A stretch of DNA of 25,096 nucleotides from Wenzhouxiangella sp. (GTDB lineage: Bacteria; Pseudomonadota; Gammaproteobacteria; Xanthomonadales; Wenzhouxiangellaceae). Below the pieces are notes generated by a model. The model was not told the DNA's origin. It worked only from the letters and a program-made list of their open reading frames with translations, and searched no databases. The stretch lies in contig JAASTB010000007.1 in assembly GCA_021767625.1 (NCBI GenBank), positions 1 through 25,096 on the forward strand, given 5' to 3'. Of the stretch, positions 13,066 to 22,332 are shown piece after piece. The stretch's first letter is position 1, and every line of letters begins with the position of its first letter. The translations under genes were made by a program, and so were the position numbers.

Positions 13066-14307
13066 TCACTCCTTGCCCTCCAGCCAACCTTTCACCTTCA
13101 GCGTGTTCTGATACTCCTTGTCCTTGGCGGGGTTCTTTTTGCTGCTGACCTCCCGCCATTTGCCACTCTCTTGCAGGCGCGCCTTCAGCCATTCAGCCAC
13201 CGCCCGCTTTTCATCCTCTTGCCAGTGCCCGTCACGAAGCCCGCCGAATACGGCTGAAGTCTCGCCTTGGTTCTTGTCGGGCCGACTGTCGAGAAAGTCA
13301 TGGATGGAGCGCTCCAGGGGCGACATTGTTTGCCGTTCGCGCTCGCGTTTCGCGGCCTCCTGCGCTTTCCGTTCCTTTTCTTCGGCGTCCTGCTGGCGCT
13401 TTCGCTCGGCCTTGTGGTCGCGCTGAAGGGCGCCATAACCGACCGCGGTCTTGGCACCGAAGCCGAGCCATGCGAAAGCGTGCTCGAAGGCGGCGGTGAG
13501 CAGCGTTTTCCATTGGTCGTTCTGCGCCAGTTTGGGCGCCAGCCGGCGCAGGCGGGGGAGATCGCAGATCACGTGAAAGCCAAAGTCGGAGCCTGGCGGC
13601 ACGGTCAGGAATGTAATCGGGATAGGCTGGCCGGATTCGTGGGGCGAGATGCTGCCGCCGGTCTTGCGATCCTGCTTTTGCTGATAGTAGTGGCCCTGGT
13701 GCGGGGTCATGATCTCGACGTGCAGGCTCTCGCCCTTTATTTCCGGGATCACGTCCCAGAACGACAGCACGCCGCGGACATGGTCGGCATCGCCGGCAGC
13801 GGTTTCACGGCCGAACAGTACGTCGCACATCGACAGCATGACCGTCCGTTTCTGAATCACGACGGAATAGGGCTTTTTTTCGTCCCGCGACCAGCCCTGC
13901 GTATCGCCCCAATCGCCGCTGGCCAATTCCCGCGCCGCCTGGCGCAGCACGCCCTTGACGCCGGAACCGGGTAGGTACGGCAGGCCGTAGGGGTTCAGAA
14001 AGGCAAAGCCGTTTTCAAGCGGATGTTCGTTACCGAGCCCGGTGGTGAACGGCGCGGTGGCCTTGGCGTCGAGGCGCAGCCCTTCGGCGGGCGGCATCGT
14101 CTCGAACAGCAGTTTTTGCCGCCCACACAGCGCCTGCATCGTTTTGCGGTCGTTGTCGGTCAGGCGCTTTGCCCCGGCAAGAGGCTGCTCTTTGGTCTTG
14201 GCCCAGTTGGCGCCCTCCCAGGCCGTCAGATACATGCCGAAGCGCATGCCCGGCGACGCGTCGCGGAAATCCTTGCCAAGATAGTCGGGAACCGCTGCAA
14301 TGCTCAC
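13066..14307 (-). CDS. cmr6: Type III-B RAMP protein Cmr6 with C-terminal extension
   Basis: A 413-residue Cmr6, a subunit at the head of the Cmr complex. The RAMP core includes TTGLGNEHPLENGFAFLNPY, then LPGSGVKGVLRQAARELA around residues 112-130, and GVLSFWDVIPE near 182. FAWLGFGAKTAVGYG near 290-305 is the glycine-rich C-terminal RAMP loop. After it comes an unusual tail of about 110 residues: a highly charged predicted coiled coil (KAERKRQQDAEEKERKAQEA) and a small helical domain rich in Lys, Trp and Glu. The start ATG overlaps the cmr5 stop (ATGA). It is the last of the six cmr genes before csx16. Confidence 0.92.
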   Translation of the reverse strand: MSIAAVPDYLGKDFRDASPGMRFGMYLTAWEGANWAKTKEQPLAGAKRLTDNDRKTMQALCGRQKLLFETMPPAEGLRLDAKATAPFTTGLGNEHPLENGFAFLNPYGLPYLPGSGVKGVLRQAARELASGDWGDTQGWSRDEKKPYSVVIQKRTVMLSMCDVLFGRETAAGDADHVRGVLSFWDVIPEIKGESLHVEIMTPHQGHYYQQKQDRKTGGSISPHESGQPIPITFLTVPPGSDFGFHVICDLPRLRRLAPKLAQNDQWKTLLTAAFEHAFAWLGFGAKTAVGYGALQRDHKAERKRQQDAEEKERKAQEAAKRERERQTMSPLERSIHDFLDSRPDKNQGETSAVFGGLRDGHWQEDEKRAVAEWLKARLQESGKWREVSSKKNPAKDKEYQNTLKVKGWLEGKE

Positions 14308-14693
14308 TCGTTGTTGCCTCCATCGCGCGCCGCCGCCATCTGCCGCAGCCAGCGCAACCAGGCGAAGGCTTCGGCGGTGATGGCCTGGTAGTCGCCGGGC
14401 GCCGCTTTCATCAATGCCTGCATGAATCCATCGAACTCCTCAGGCGTGCCGCACTGACGGGCCAGCCAGCTCCGCAGATGCTGGCCGAGCGTGTGATGCC
14501 GGCCCCCTTTATCCTCGAGATACGCCATCACCTGCATCAGGCCGGAATTCATGATCAACGCCGGCAGGCCCTTGGCGTCGTTGACGTAATCCTTCTTGTG
14601 CTGGGCGATGCCGGTACCGGCTTTCTCCCACGCATCTTGCGCCCGCAGTTGCTCCAGCGTCTGGCGCGGCTGGTCTTTGGTGTTCGTTGCCAT
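14304..14693 (-). CDS. cmr5: Type III-B small subunit Cmr5
   Basis: A 129-residue, mostly helical small subunit that lines the Cmr filament and contacts the target RNA. Family marks are TLEQLRAQDAWEKAGTGI near residues 12-29 and KGLPALIMNSGLMQVMAYLE near 41-60, where the Pro and NSGLxQ(V)xA(Y)L pattern is typical of Cmr5. Length is normal. It follows cmr4 by 2 nt and overlaps cmr6 by 4 nt, so all three should be made in step. Confidence 0.93.
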   Translation of the reverse strand: MATNTKDQPRQTLEQLRAQDAWEKAGTGIAQHKKDYVNDAKGLPALIMNSGLMQVMAYLEDKGGRHHTLGQHLRSWLARQCGTPEEFDGFMQALMKAAPGDYQAITAEAFAWLRWLRQMAAARDGGNNE

Positions 14694-14695
14694 CT

Positions 14696-15589
14696 TCAGC
14701 CCTCCACCACTTTGGCCAGCACCAAGCCGCGGCCGGTGGTGGCGTCGCCGCCGATCTGGAGCAGCGTGCCATCGAGCACGTTTCTGACTTTGGCCATCAC
14801 GCCGGCGGCATCGACGTCGTCCTTCTCGCCGGTGCGCGTCTGGCTCGCCATCAGGGGGGCGACCAGCAGCGATTCAGGCGGCAGGTTCTCGGTGTAGAAC
14901 AGGCCGCCATCGGCAGCGGTACCCGTGGTGGCGTCGATGCGCACATGCGGCTCGACCAGCATCGCGTGCTTGGCGAAGTAGCCGAAGTCGGTGTCGGACA
15001 GCACCACCAGATCCGTCTTTAGCTTTTCAGCGAAAAACGCATAGGCGGCATCGGCGGGCAGCGCCTTGGCGGCGAGGTCGGTCGACAGCGCCGGCAACTG
15101 CTGGCTCACCTTGCCCGTGTACTCGAAGGCTTCCAGATGCAGCTTTTCACCCGACAACAACTCGGGATTGGCGAGCAGGCAGTGGCCGGGTTCGACGGTG
15201 AGCGCGGGCCAGCTCGCCGCAGCGCCGCTCAATGCCAGCAACCGCTGCGCCCGCGCCAGGGCCTGCGGGCAGGTGGCGTACACATAACCTCCCTTGAGCG
15301 AACGCACCGGCAGCGCGACGAGCTGCGCGTCGCCGAAGCTCACGGCGCCGGCATGCAGCTCGCTGCTGCCGGATTCGGGGCCGAACAGGCGGTCGATCAG
15401 CGTGGCATCGCCGCCGATGGCCTCGAAGCCGTGCCGCACCGCTCCCTTGATGCCGGAGCCGGCGAAACAGGGGTGGTGGGTGTGGCGCTCGCGCTGGATG
15501 GGATTGTCGATCACGCCGATGGCCTGGCCGGCGCCCATGTGCACGGGGCTGACGGCGTAGAAGAAGACGGCGGCTTGTTGCTGAAACAT
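14696..15589 (-). CDS. cmr4: Type III-B backbone RNase Cmr4
   Basis: A 297-residue backbone subunit that polymerises along the crRNA and cuts target RNA at 6-nt steps. I take the ATG at 15587-15589, which follows a GGGGAA Shine-Dalgarno and gives the normal start MFQQQAAVFFYAVSPVHMGAG; the open frame extends upstream only into the cmr3 coding region. The catalytic aspartate is D28 in IGVIDNPIQRERHTHHP, and GSGIKGAVRHG is the RAMP glycine/lysine motif that grips the crRNA. It sits 20 nt downstream of cmr3 and 2 nt before cmr5. All expected residues for RNA cleavage are visible. Confidence 0.94.
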   Translation of the reverse strand: MFQQQAAVFFYAVSPVHMGAGQAIGVIDNPIQRERHTHHPCFAGSGIKGAVRHGFEAIGGDATLIDRLFGPESGSSELHAGAVSFGDAQLVALPVRSLKGGYVYATCPQALARAQRLLALSGAAASWPALTVEPGHCLLANPELLSGEKLHLEAFEYTGKVSQQLPALSTDLAAKALPADAAYAFFAEKLKTDLVVLSDTDFGYFAKHAMLVEPHVRIDATTGTAADGGLFYTENLPPESLLVAPLMASQTRTGEKDDVDAAGVMAKVRNVLDGTLLQIGGDATTGRGLVLAKVVEG

Positions 15590-15609
15590 GCGGTTGTTCC
15601 CCGTGAGGG

Positions 15610-16806
15610 TCAGAAAGTGGCAATAGCGATGCGATTGAAGCCTTCGGCGCGCCGGCTGGCATCTTCGCCCGTGCCGCGCCACAGGCCGGCCGCGGCAAGC
15701 TTGCGGAGGCCCTCGGGCGTGGCATGGAGCTCATCGAGCCAATAGACACTGCCGGCGGGCGCCGCTCGCAGGGCGTCTTTCGGCTGGCGGCGGGCCAGAT
15801 CCCAGCCGGACACGACCTCGGCGCGCGCCACTGTGGCGCATACCAGCCAGCCGGTAACACCGTGCAGCTCGAAGCGGATGGCGCCATCGTCCCGGCGGGT
15901 GGTGGCATCGGCGCCGGTGGGCAGCCAGCCGTTGGCGAAGAGCCCGGGGCTGGTCAGCAGCAGCCGACAGCGTCCGGCGGTGGCGATAGCGGCGTAGTCC
16001 GGCTCGGGTGGGGCGTGGGCGGTTGCCAGATGCAGCGCCGCGGCCCGTCCGTCGCCGCCCAGGCGAACGAGCCCCGAGGTTGGCGGCTCGGCGCCACTGA
16101 CGGTGGCGAGAAAGCCGACGTCGTAGTCGGCTCGTGTTTCCTGGCCCGGCGAGCCCAGAGGATGGCCGTTCTTGAGCATCGCCACGGCCTGCATCGAGAA
16201 CAACTGCCCGTCGCTGGCGCGGCGCTGGGTGGTGTCCAGACCCACACCGACGCGGTTATCGAACCTCCACAGCGTGCTGGAGGCGATCCAGTCCCCGGCT
16301 GCAGTTGGGGTCTGGCCGGCCAGGTACTGCCGCAGGCCCGATTCGGTGAGCCAGTGGCCGCCGGCGGGCTTGCGCCGATCCGCCTGCGCCAGCACCGGCA
16401 ACAGCGGCAGCCCGGCAGAACTGGCGATGCCGGCGGGCGCGGCGGGCGCCATGCGCAGCGCCATGAACGGCCGGCCGCCCTCGGCCTCGAACACGATCAG
16501 ATCGGCCGGTGCCGGCATCAGCCGCTCGACGCGCCCGTCGGCGTGGCGGCGCGCCAGGTGAAAGCCGGTGATGGTGAATGGTCCGGGTGCGGCCAGCGTG
16601 CCAAGGGCGGGGTGGTTCACCGCGTTGTGGGCGAAGGCCGTCAGGTCGGTGCCGTCGTCGGCCAGCATCCGCGATCGTAGCGCGCCGGCCGCGATCGAGG
16701 GCCAGGGCGGGATGAGCGCCTCGCCATAGCTGCCGGGGTCGCCGAACAGCTTGTTGCCGCGCAGGAACAGCACGTCCAGCGGTTCGATGAATACGCTCGT
16801 GCTCAT
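15610..16806 (-). CDS. cmr3: Type III-B RAMP protein Cmr3
   Basis: A 398-residue Cmr3, which pairs with Cas10 and binds the 5' handle of the crRNA. The N-terminus FIEPLDVLFLRGNKLFGDPG is the standard Cmr3 opening (xxPLDxLFFRGxxPFG), followed by PPWPSIAAGALRSRML. IASSTLWRFDNRVGVGLD near 190-207 is the usual basic region (family RxGIxL-type). The gene overlaps cmr2 by ATGA. Length is within the family range. The 3' part contains a GCAAGCTTGC palindrome at 15695-15704 that recurs elsewhere in the locus. Confidence 0.93.
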   Translation of the reverse strand: MSTSVFIEPLDVLFLRGNKLFGDPGSYGEALIPPWPSIAAGALRSRMLADDGTDLTAFAHNAVNHPALGTLAAPGPFTITGFHLARRHADGRVERLMPAPADLIVFEAEGGRPFMALRMAPAAPAGIASSAGLPLLPVLAQADRRKPAGGHWLTESGLRQYLAGQTPTAAGDWIASSTLWRFDNRVGVGLDTTQRRASDGQLFSMQAVAMLKNGHPLGSPGQETRADYDVGFLATVSGAEPPTSGLVRLGGDGRAAALHLATAHAPPEPDYAAIATAGRCRLLLTSPGLFANGWLPTGADATTRRDDGAIRFELHGVTGWLVCATVARAEVVSGWDLARRQPKDALRAAPAGSVYWLDELHATPEGLRKLAAAGLWRGTGEDASRRAEGFNRIAIATF

Positions 16807-19800
16807 GCGGTGGCTCCCTCGGCCGCGGCGGCCGGTTGCGTGGCGGGGGCGCCGGTGCGGGTCTCCCGGGCCAGGAATTCCGCCACCGACAGGAAATTAC
16901 GCAGCCAGTCGAGGCCGTTCTTTTCCCGCTGGCTGGCCAGTTTCGCGAGCCGGCCCGCCAGCTCCGGCGCCCGTGCCCTGGCCATGCCCTGAGCCTGGCG
17001 CTGGAGCTGATAGCCGAGCAGGGCTTGCAGCATGTCCGGCTGCGCCTGGGGGTCGGGCAGGTCGGTCAGCCATTCCAGCGTGTTGTAGACGGCTCGGCGC
17101 GACACGCCGGGGTCGGCCAGAAAGTCGACGGTGTCCTCCAGCAGCGCCACCGGCTCGCCCCATTTCTCCGTTAGATGCAGCGCACCGCCGGAGCGCTTGA
17201 TGACGGTGATGGAGAAGGCGTTGCGCCCACCCTCGCCCTTGGCGCGCTTTTCCGCCGTTCGCAGCTCGCGCAGCACCGCGGACAGCGGCGCCTGATGATG
17301 GGCGATCACGGCGCCGGTCGAGGCGGTGGCGTGGCGGCCCATCATGCGCAGCAGCCGGCCGTTCAGGTACGCGAAACCATTCTTGCAGTGCAACGCCTCG
17401 CGATCCGCGCGCAGCTCGCGCCAGCTCACGTCCGCATCCTCCGGCAGGGTGCCGCTGTAGGCATGGCGCAGGCGCTGCATGGCCGGCAGCAGATCGGCCA
17501 CAGGAAGCATCGCGAGCACGTCGTCGCCGCCGGCATAGATCACGCGGCCCAGGTATTCCGACTCGACGACATGGCGCACCACGGTCTGCGAGAAATCGTT
17601 GAGCGCGCCGGACACGGCGAGGTGACGGTTGGGCGAGATGGCGCGTTTCTGTTCGCCGTAGCGCTGGATCAGCGATTGTTTGGCCGCGCGCTCGTCGAAG
17701 CCCGTGCGCACCTGCGGGTGGAAGCTGTCGCGGTAGCTGATGCGGGTGTCGTCGCTGCCCGACAGGATGGCGCCCATGCGGTCGCCGTCCATCATCAGCA
17801 GCGCGTAGTAGGTTTCGAGTCTGACGTCTGCCTGGTCAGACGCCGTTGCCAACGTCGCCCGCACCAGGCGCCGTGCGGACTCGACAGCGGCGTCATCGTT
17901 GTCGCCCTGCGCCGCTTCGAGCAGGCCGGGGATGCGTTTGGCATCGGTGAGCGCAGGGTTACGCGCATGACGCAGCATCAGCCGCCGCGGCAGCGCGACC
18001 GATCCGGCTTTGTCTGTGGCCCCCGCAAAGCCTGCTGCGGTGCGCCCGCCCCCTTCAAGCCAGCGGTCGAGCTGGCTCGCCAGCGCCATGGTGTGCGTGG
18101 ACACCACGAATCGATCAGGCGGTCGCGCGCTGCCGTCGTCGCGCGGATTGAGCTCGCGGCCCATCTCCTCGGCAAAGATCGTCGGCCACAGCCGCTTGAT
18201 GGCCGGCAGCGCGCCCAGGTGCTCGCCCTTTTTCGCCCACGAAGGCTTGCCCGCGGCCACAAGCGCCCACAGCGTGTCGGTCTGCTGGCGGTAGGACTTT
18301 TTCAGTTGCTCGCGGTCGGTCGTCAGCCATTCGGTTTCGCCGGTCAGCGAGCAGCGCCAGCCTCCCTGAGTGCTCTGCGTGAACCGACGCGTGCTCTTGG
18401 CCGCTGCCAGCACGCGCTCGGCGAGGTCGTACACGGCCGGGTAGAGCACGCCCGGGTTGGGGGCGAAGAAAGTCTGTTTGCCACCTTCCGTTGCCAGCAG
18501 CGCCTCTTGGCGCAGTACCTTCCAGGCATCGGAATTCAGAAAGCCCGGCGCATCACTCCCGCCAGCTGTCTCACCTTCGGACGATGACTGAAAGAACGGC
18601 GCCATTGCGGCCGACAGTTGCGTCACGTCGAGGTCGCGCTGTTTCTCCGGATTGCCGCAGCGGATGAGGGAGAACGGCACCGCCGCCCAGTGCACCTCGG
18701 GGAAGCCAGCCAGTTGTTCGCGCATCTGTGCATAGGCCGGCACCGATTCGTCACGCGGCGCGTCCTTGGCTTTGCAGCCGGCCTCGACGAGCAGCCGGTC
18801 CACGACCGCAAGGCCGGTATCGAGCAGCCAGGTCCGGACGCGCTCCTGCACCATTTCGGCGATCTGCCGCGCCCGGCTGGCCGGCACCACCGCCACGAAC
18901 CGATTGGGTAGCGCAGCGGAGAACAGCGGGTTGGCGTCGGTTGCGCCCCGGTTCCACTCGCAGCGCTGGAACAGGCTGGGGGGCAACTGCATGGTCTTGC
19001 GCAGCCAAAGGTCTACCTGCGGGATGCCGCGCAGGCGCGGGAACAGGATCGCGTCCGGGCCGAGTTCTTCACAGACCGGGCGCATTGCCTCCCACGCCAG
19101 GCGCGAGAGCAGGTGCGAGCCGGCCCAAAGGTCCGAGGTCGAGCGCGCGGCGGCGATGAAGCCCTGCACCGGGCCGATCGAGAGCGCCAGCAGCGCCGCC
19201 TCGCCGTCCGGGTCGGCGGCGAAGGCGCCAGCGAAGGCCGAGGTGAGGTCCAGGTGATCCCAGATGCTGTGGTCCGGCACCCGGGTGTCGGCCGGCAGCA
19301 CCTCCCACAGCGCGCCGAGCTTGTGGTTGTCGTCAGTGTCGGCGCCGGTGGCAGCCAAGTCCGGCCCGAAGCGCCAGTAGGCCAGCAGCGTCTTGCGCCA
19401 GTCCTGCGGCGCATCGCCCTGGGCGCCGAGCTTGATGAGCAGTTCGGAGAAGTGATCGAAGCTGCGCTGCTTGAGCGCGTCGAGTTCGGTGTCGGACAGG
19501 TCGTGCAGGTCGACGGCGTCGCCGCTCAGCGGGTGGATCAGCACCGGCTTTTGCGTCCAGCGCACCTGCGCCCAATTGGCCACGGCGTGTGTCCGGATAT
19601 CGCCCGTTTTGGTCTTGACGGTGATTTCGTCCATCGGCCACTGCGGCCGGTCGGCGGCTGCCGCCCACCAGTCGGCGCGCTGCACCTGACGGTAGATGTC
19701 CGCCGGCAGGCCGTGCCTGAACATCAGGTTGGCCAGTACCTGGTCGTTGTCCGGGTCGATGCCGCCGGCTGGCAGCGCATCGAGCCCGAGCAACCGGCGC

Positions 19801-19919
19801 AACGCGCGCGAGGTGCCGTTCTCGTGCCCGGCCGGGTCGCGCAACAGCACCAGCGCTTTTTCCGCCGGGTCGTGGAGGCGGGCGGCGAGTTTGGTTTGCC
19901 AGATCTTGTCGTCGTTCAT
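16803..19919 (-). CDS. cmr2: Type III-B Cas10 (Cmr2): HD nuclease and cOA cyclase
   Basis: A 1038-residue Cas10. The HD-nuclease motif H16-D17 (AARLHDPAEKAL) is at the N-terminus and should give single-stranded DNA cleavage. The first Palm domain appears around YALLMMDGDRMGAILSGSDD. The cyclase GGDD motif is at residues 797-800 (RVIYAGGDDVLAMLPVADLL), intact, so the protein should convert ATP into cyclic oligoadenylate on target binding. IGPVQGFIAAARSTSDLWAGS near 245 and FPRLRGIPQVDLWL near 300 are typical Cmr2 segments. It starts 3 nt after cmr1 and overlaps cmr3. The presence of several cOA-responsive genes in the locus fits an active cyclase. Confidence 0.96.
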   Translation of the reverse strand: MNDDKIWQTKLAARLHDPAEKALVLLRDPAGHENGTSRALRRLLGLDALPAGGIDPDNDQVLANLMFRHGLPADIYRQVQRADWWAAAADRPQWPMDEITVKTKTGDIRTHAVANWAQVRWTQKPVLIHPLSGDAVDLHDLSDTELDALKQRSFDHFSELLIKLGAQGDAPQDWRKTLLAYWRFGPDLAATGADTDDNHKLGALWEVLPADTRVPDHSIWDHLDLTSAFAGAFAADPDGEAALLALSIGPVQGFIAAARSTSDLWAGSHLLSRLAWEAMRPVCEELGPDAILFPRLRGIPQVDLWLRKTMQLPPSLFQRCEWNRGATDANPLFSAALPNRFVAVVPASRARQIAEMVQERVRTWLLDTGLAVVDRLLVEAGCKAKDAPRDESVPAYAQMREQLAGFPEVHWAAVPFSLIRCGNPEKQRDLDVTQLSAAMAPFFQSSSEGETAGGSDAPGFLNSDAWKVLRQEALLATEGGKQTFFAPNPGVLYPAVYDLAERVLAAAKSTRRFTQSTQGGWRCSLTGETEWLTTDREQLKKSYRQQTDTLWALVAAGKPSWAKKGEHLGALPAIKRLWPTIFAEEMGRELNPRDDGSARPPDRFVVSTHTMALASQLDRWLEGGGRTAAGFAGATDKAGSVALPRRLMLRHARNPALTDAKRIPGLLEAAQGDNDDAAVESARRLVRATLATASDQADVRLETYYALLMMDGDRMGAILSGSDDTRISYRDSFHPQVRTGFDERAAKQSLIQRYGEQKRAISPNRHLAVSGALNDFSQTVVRHVVESEYLGRVIYAGGDDVLAMLPVADLLPAMQRLRHAYSGTLPEDADVSWRELRADREALHCKNGFAYLNGRLLRMMGRHATASTGAVIAHHQAPLSAVLRELRTAEKRAKGEGGRNAFSITVIKRSGGALHLTEKWGEPVALLEDTVDFLADPGVSRRAVYNTLEWLTDLPDPQAQPDMLQALLGYQLQRQAQGMARARAPELAGRLAKLASQREKNGLDWLRNFLSVAEFLARETRTGAPATQPAAAAEGATA

Positions 19920-19922
19920 GGA

Positions 19923-21104
19923 TTACTCCTGCACGCGCTGCAATGTGAGGCTGTCGAGAAGGGGCTTGAGCGCGGTGCGGCGCTGCAGGTCTCCAATCGA
20001 GGCATAGGCGCGCTTGCCCTTTTCCTGCGACAACTCGTCCAGCAGGGCATATATGCGCTGCCAGACGCCTTCGATGGCCTTGCGATCCGGTCGGAATGCG
20101 GCTGGTGGCAGACAGGGCACATGGAAGATCGCGCCGGCGAGCCTGCCGTCCGGCAAGGCGCGGACCTTGAAGCGCAGGCTGTTGGGCAGGCGGGCGTTAC
20201 CACCCCACGGCTGAACCGAATGGTTGGTGACCGGGTAGCTCAGCCAGTGCCTATCTTCGGGATTCGGTGCGTTTTTGCCGGTCGTGAAGACGAACTGCGT
20301 GCGCAGCCCGATTTTGACCGCCGCCAGCGTCTTCATCAGCGCTTTCCAGTCTGGCTGCGGCGCGGTCTGCCAGATCAGCGGTCCTTTGTCGTCCCGGCCG
20401 ATGGCATGCGGCCAGTCGCGGTCCAGGCAATCGCGCCATGGCCGCAGTGGCAGATCCAAAGCCAGCGGGCCGGGGTCGCCCTGCGGCGCTAGCGCGAATG
20501 AGCCCCAGCCGTTGCGGCTGCGTCCGCCCAGCGTTCCGAAGCCGTGCATCAGCGCCAGCGTGCGTTCAAGGCGATGGCGGGTATTGTCCGCGTCCACGTT
20601 TGGCAAAACGAGATCGTTATGTCGGGTGGGCCAGGCAATGGCCAAGGCGGCCGATTCGCCCGCCTGAATGGCGGCGTTGGCCTTGAGCGTCGTTGACCTG
20701 CGCTCCCTGTCATAGATGAGAGGGCCAAATCCTTGATAAAGCGCACTGCCAACTTGCATCGCTTGTCCCTGACGATTCTGGACCTCCGGGTGAAGCACTG
20801 TGTCGTCCGACGGCCATTGGCTCTTCTTCAATGCACCTTCATCCCATCGATCTAGCCGCAGGCGAATGCGGCTCTTGCGGCTGTCGCCTTCACCGTCGCT
20901 GGCGACGCCGAACAAAAACCCCTCCTCGCGCCGCATCGCTGCGATGTCGTTGGAAAAACCGTTTTCGGCCGCCCACACCACCCGCCACCACTGGCGCAGC
21001 AGTGCCTTGATCGGCGGCGTGCGCCACTGGGCGCTCTGCTCGGCGTTGCCGAGAAAGGCCGGGGTCAGAAAGCGCATGTCGTATTTGCGCGTTTTCATCG
21101 TCAT
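19923..21104 (-). CDS. cmr1: Type III-B RAMP protein Cmr1
   Basis: A 393-residue Cmr1, located at the 3' end of the crRNA in the Cmr complex. It opens with KYDMRFLTPAFLGNAEQSAQ and RTPPIKALLRQWWRVVWA, the family's first RAMP strand and basic helix. The glycine-rich GFGTLGGRSRNGWGSF at residues 188-203 is the diagnostic RAMP loop. ATG codons at 21104 and 21098 are both possible starts. A 73-bp gap separates it from the Can2/Card1-type gene upstream; the rest of the cmr genes follow without gaps, so this gap may hold a promoter for the interference complex. Confidence 0.93.
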   Translation of the reverse strand: MTMKTRKYDMRFLTPAFLGNAEQSAQWRTPPIKALLRQWWRVVWAAENGFSNDIAAMRREEGFLFGVASDGEGDSRKSRIRLRLDRWDEGALKKSQWPSDDTVLHPEVQNRQGQAMQVGSALYQGFGPLIYDRERRSTTLKANAAIQAGESAALAIAWPTRHNDLVLPNVDADNTRHRLERTLALMHGFGTLGGRSRNGWGSFALAPQGDPGPLALDLPLRPWRDCLDRDWPHAIGRDDKGPLIWQTAPQPDWKALMKTLAAVKIGLRTQFVFTTGKNAPNPEDRHWLSYPVTNHSVQPWGGNARLPNSLRFKVRALPDGRLAGAIFHVPCLPPAAFRPDRKAIEGVWQRIYALLDELSQEKGKRAYASIGDLQRRTALKPLLDSLTLQRVQE

Positions 21105-21177
21105 CGTTCGGTTCCGTCGTTGCGGAGGCCATGTTCGGGGTCAATCGTCCGCGGGCCGCGGATTCGCAAGCTTGTGG
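21105..21177 (-). promoter_or_regulatory. Gap upstream of cmr1 with inverted repeat
   Basis: TCCGCGG-G-CCGCGGA at 21148-21162 is a perfect 7-bp inverted repeat with a one-base centre, and GCAAGCTTGT at 21166-21175 is a near copy of a palindrome also found upstream of cas6 and cas2. No clear -35/-10 pair is visible. It may be an operator or a processing site within the operon. Confidence 0.3.
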
Positions 21178-22329
21178 TCATCGCCCTACCCAGCCTCTGA
21201 TCTTCTCCTTCAGCCGCGCCAGCTCGCCGCCGGTGACCAGCTCGATTCGCAGCGCGGCAGCGAGGCGCTTTTCCTCGTCGCGCAGGCCCCGGTAGCTGAC
21301 CAGCATGCCGCGCGTGCCGAGCCCGCCGACGCGGCGGCAGATCCCGGCCAGCTTGAACAGGGTGTCGTTGGCCTTGCGCGCCTCGGGCCGGTCCATGCGC
21401 GCGGTTTTGCACTCGATGACGAACAGCCGGTTGCGCGCCAGAAAGGCGACGTCGAGTTCGTTCTTGACGCCCTTGGCGTCGCATACGACCAGATTCGCGG
21501 CCTTGTCGCGCAGCGCCAGTTCGCGGCTGAGGCCGTCTACCGTCTGGAATACATACCGCTCCAGCCAGCCGCCCTTGACGAAGTCGCGCTCGGCTTCGCT
21601 GGCGAAGATCAGCTTGGCGCCTTCCTTGGCGAGCGCGCCGGCGTCCTCGAATTCCCGCAGCAGTGCCTCCAGGGCACGAGAGTCGGCCTGCTGTTCGGTC
21701 AGCGTTGCGTGCAGACTGCGCCCTTCCTCGGCCTGCTGGGCCAGCCAGTTCAGTTGCGCGAGCGGCTGTTCCAGGCTGCCCACTTGGGTAATGAGGGTGC
21801 GCAGCAGGTCGTCGTGGCGGTGCTCGCGTGGCGGGCGCTCGATGCCTTCGTCAAGGCTGAAGCCATAGCCGCCCAGATAGTGGCGCAGACGCAGTTGCTG
21901 GTGCAGCGGCTGCCGGTGCGGGGCGGGCGCGAGCCAGATGACTTCGTCGGTGTCGACATCTACGTAAAACACCGCCCAGTTGGCGGCCACGGCCACCGCC
22001 TGGGCGGCCAGCGCCATCAGCTTGGTGCCACCGGTGACGTTGAGCGCGATGGACTGGCCGTCCCGGTCACTGGCCACCTCCAGCAGGGCGGTTTCGAGAC
22101 GGTCGTAGTCGTGCTCATCGGCAAGCTCCGCGCGATGGGTGGCGATGCCGGCCTCGCGCAGCACGGCCGCCAGCGTGTCAGCCCGCGCCCGCATCTTGCG
22201 GCTGACCATCAGCACCACTTCGCGCGGCTTGAGCGCGGGATCGAGCGCCGGCAGCAGGTTGGCCGCGGCCTGGTCGGAGACGAGGCACACATGGACCTGT
22301 GGCGCGGGATGGCGCGGCGCTTGGGGCAT
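21178..22329 (-). CDS. CARF-domain nuclease of the Can2/Card1 family
   Basis: A 383-residue protein with an N-terminal CARF domain and a C-terminal PD-(D/E)XK nuclease, the arrangement of Can2/Card1 (DUF1887). In the CARF part, HVCLVSDQAAANLLPAL starts the Rossmann fold and IALNVTGGTKLMALAAQAVA near residues 95-115 is the ligand-loop motif. The nuclease site is D293 (ELDVAF) with E306-C-K308 (FVIECKT); a following RRVGGLGTRGMLVSY strand is also typical. Known relatives are activated by cyclic tetra-adenylate and cut DNA and/or RNA, arresting growth of infected cells. The gene lies 3 nt after the NE0113-family gene. All catalytic residues appear intact. Confidence 0.9.
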   Translation of the reverse strand: MPQAPRHPAPQVHVCLVSDQAAANLLPALDPALKPREVVLMVSRKMRARADTLAAVLREAGIATHRAELADEHDYDRLETALLEVASDRDGQSIALNVTGGTKLMALAAQAVAVAANWAVFYVDVDTDEVIWLAPAPHRQPLHQQLRLRHYLGGYGFSLDEGIERPPREHRHDDLLRTLITQVGSLEQPLAQLNWLAQQAEEGRSLHATLTEQQADSRALEALLREFEDAGALAKEGAKLIFASEAERDFVKGGWLERYVFQTVDGLSRELALRDKAANLVVCDAKGVKNELDVAFLARNRLFVIECKTARMDRPEARKANDTLFKLAGICRRVGGLGTRGMLVSYRGLRDEEKRLAAALRIELVTGGELARLKEKIRGWVGR

Positions 22330-22332
22330 GGC

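Noticed and set aside
17175..18587. A 470-codon plus-strand frame
   Set aside because: It is antisense to cmr2, which has clear HD and GGDD motifs; codon pattern and composition fit a shadow frame.
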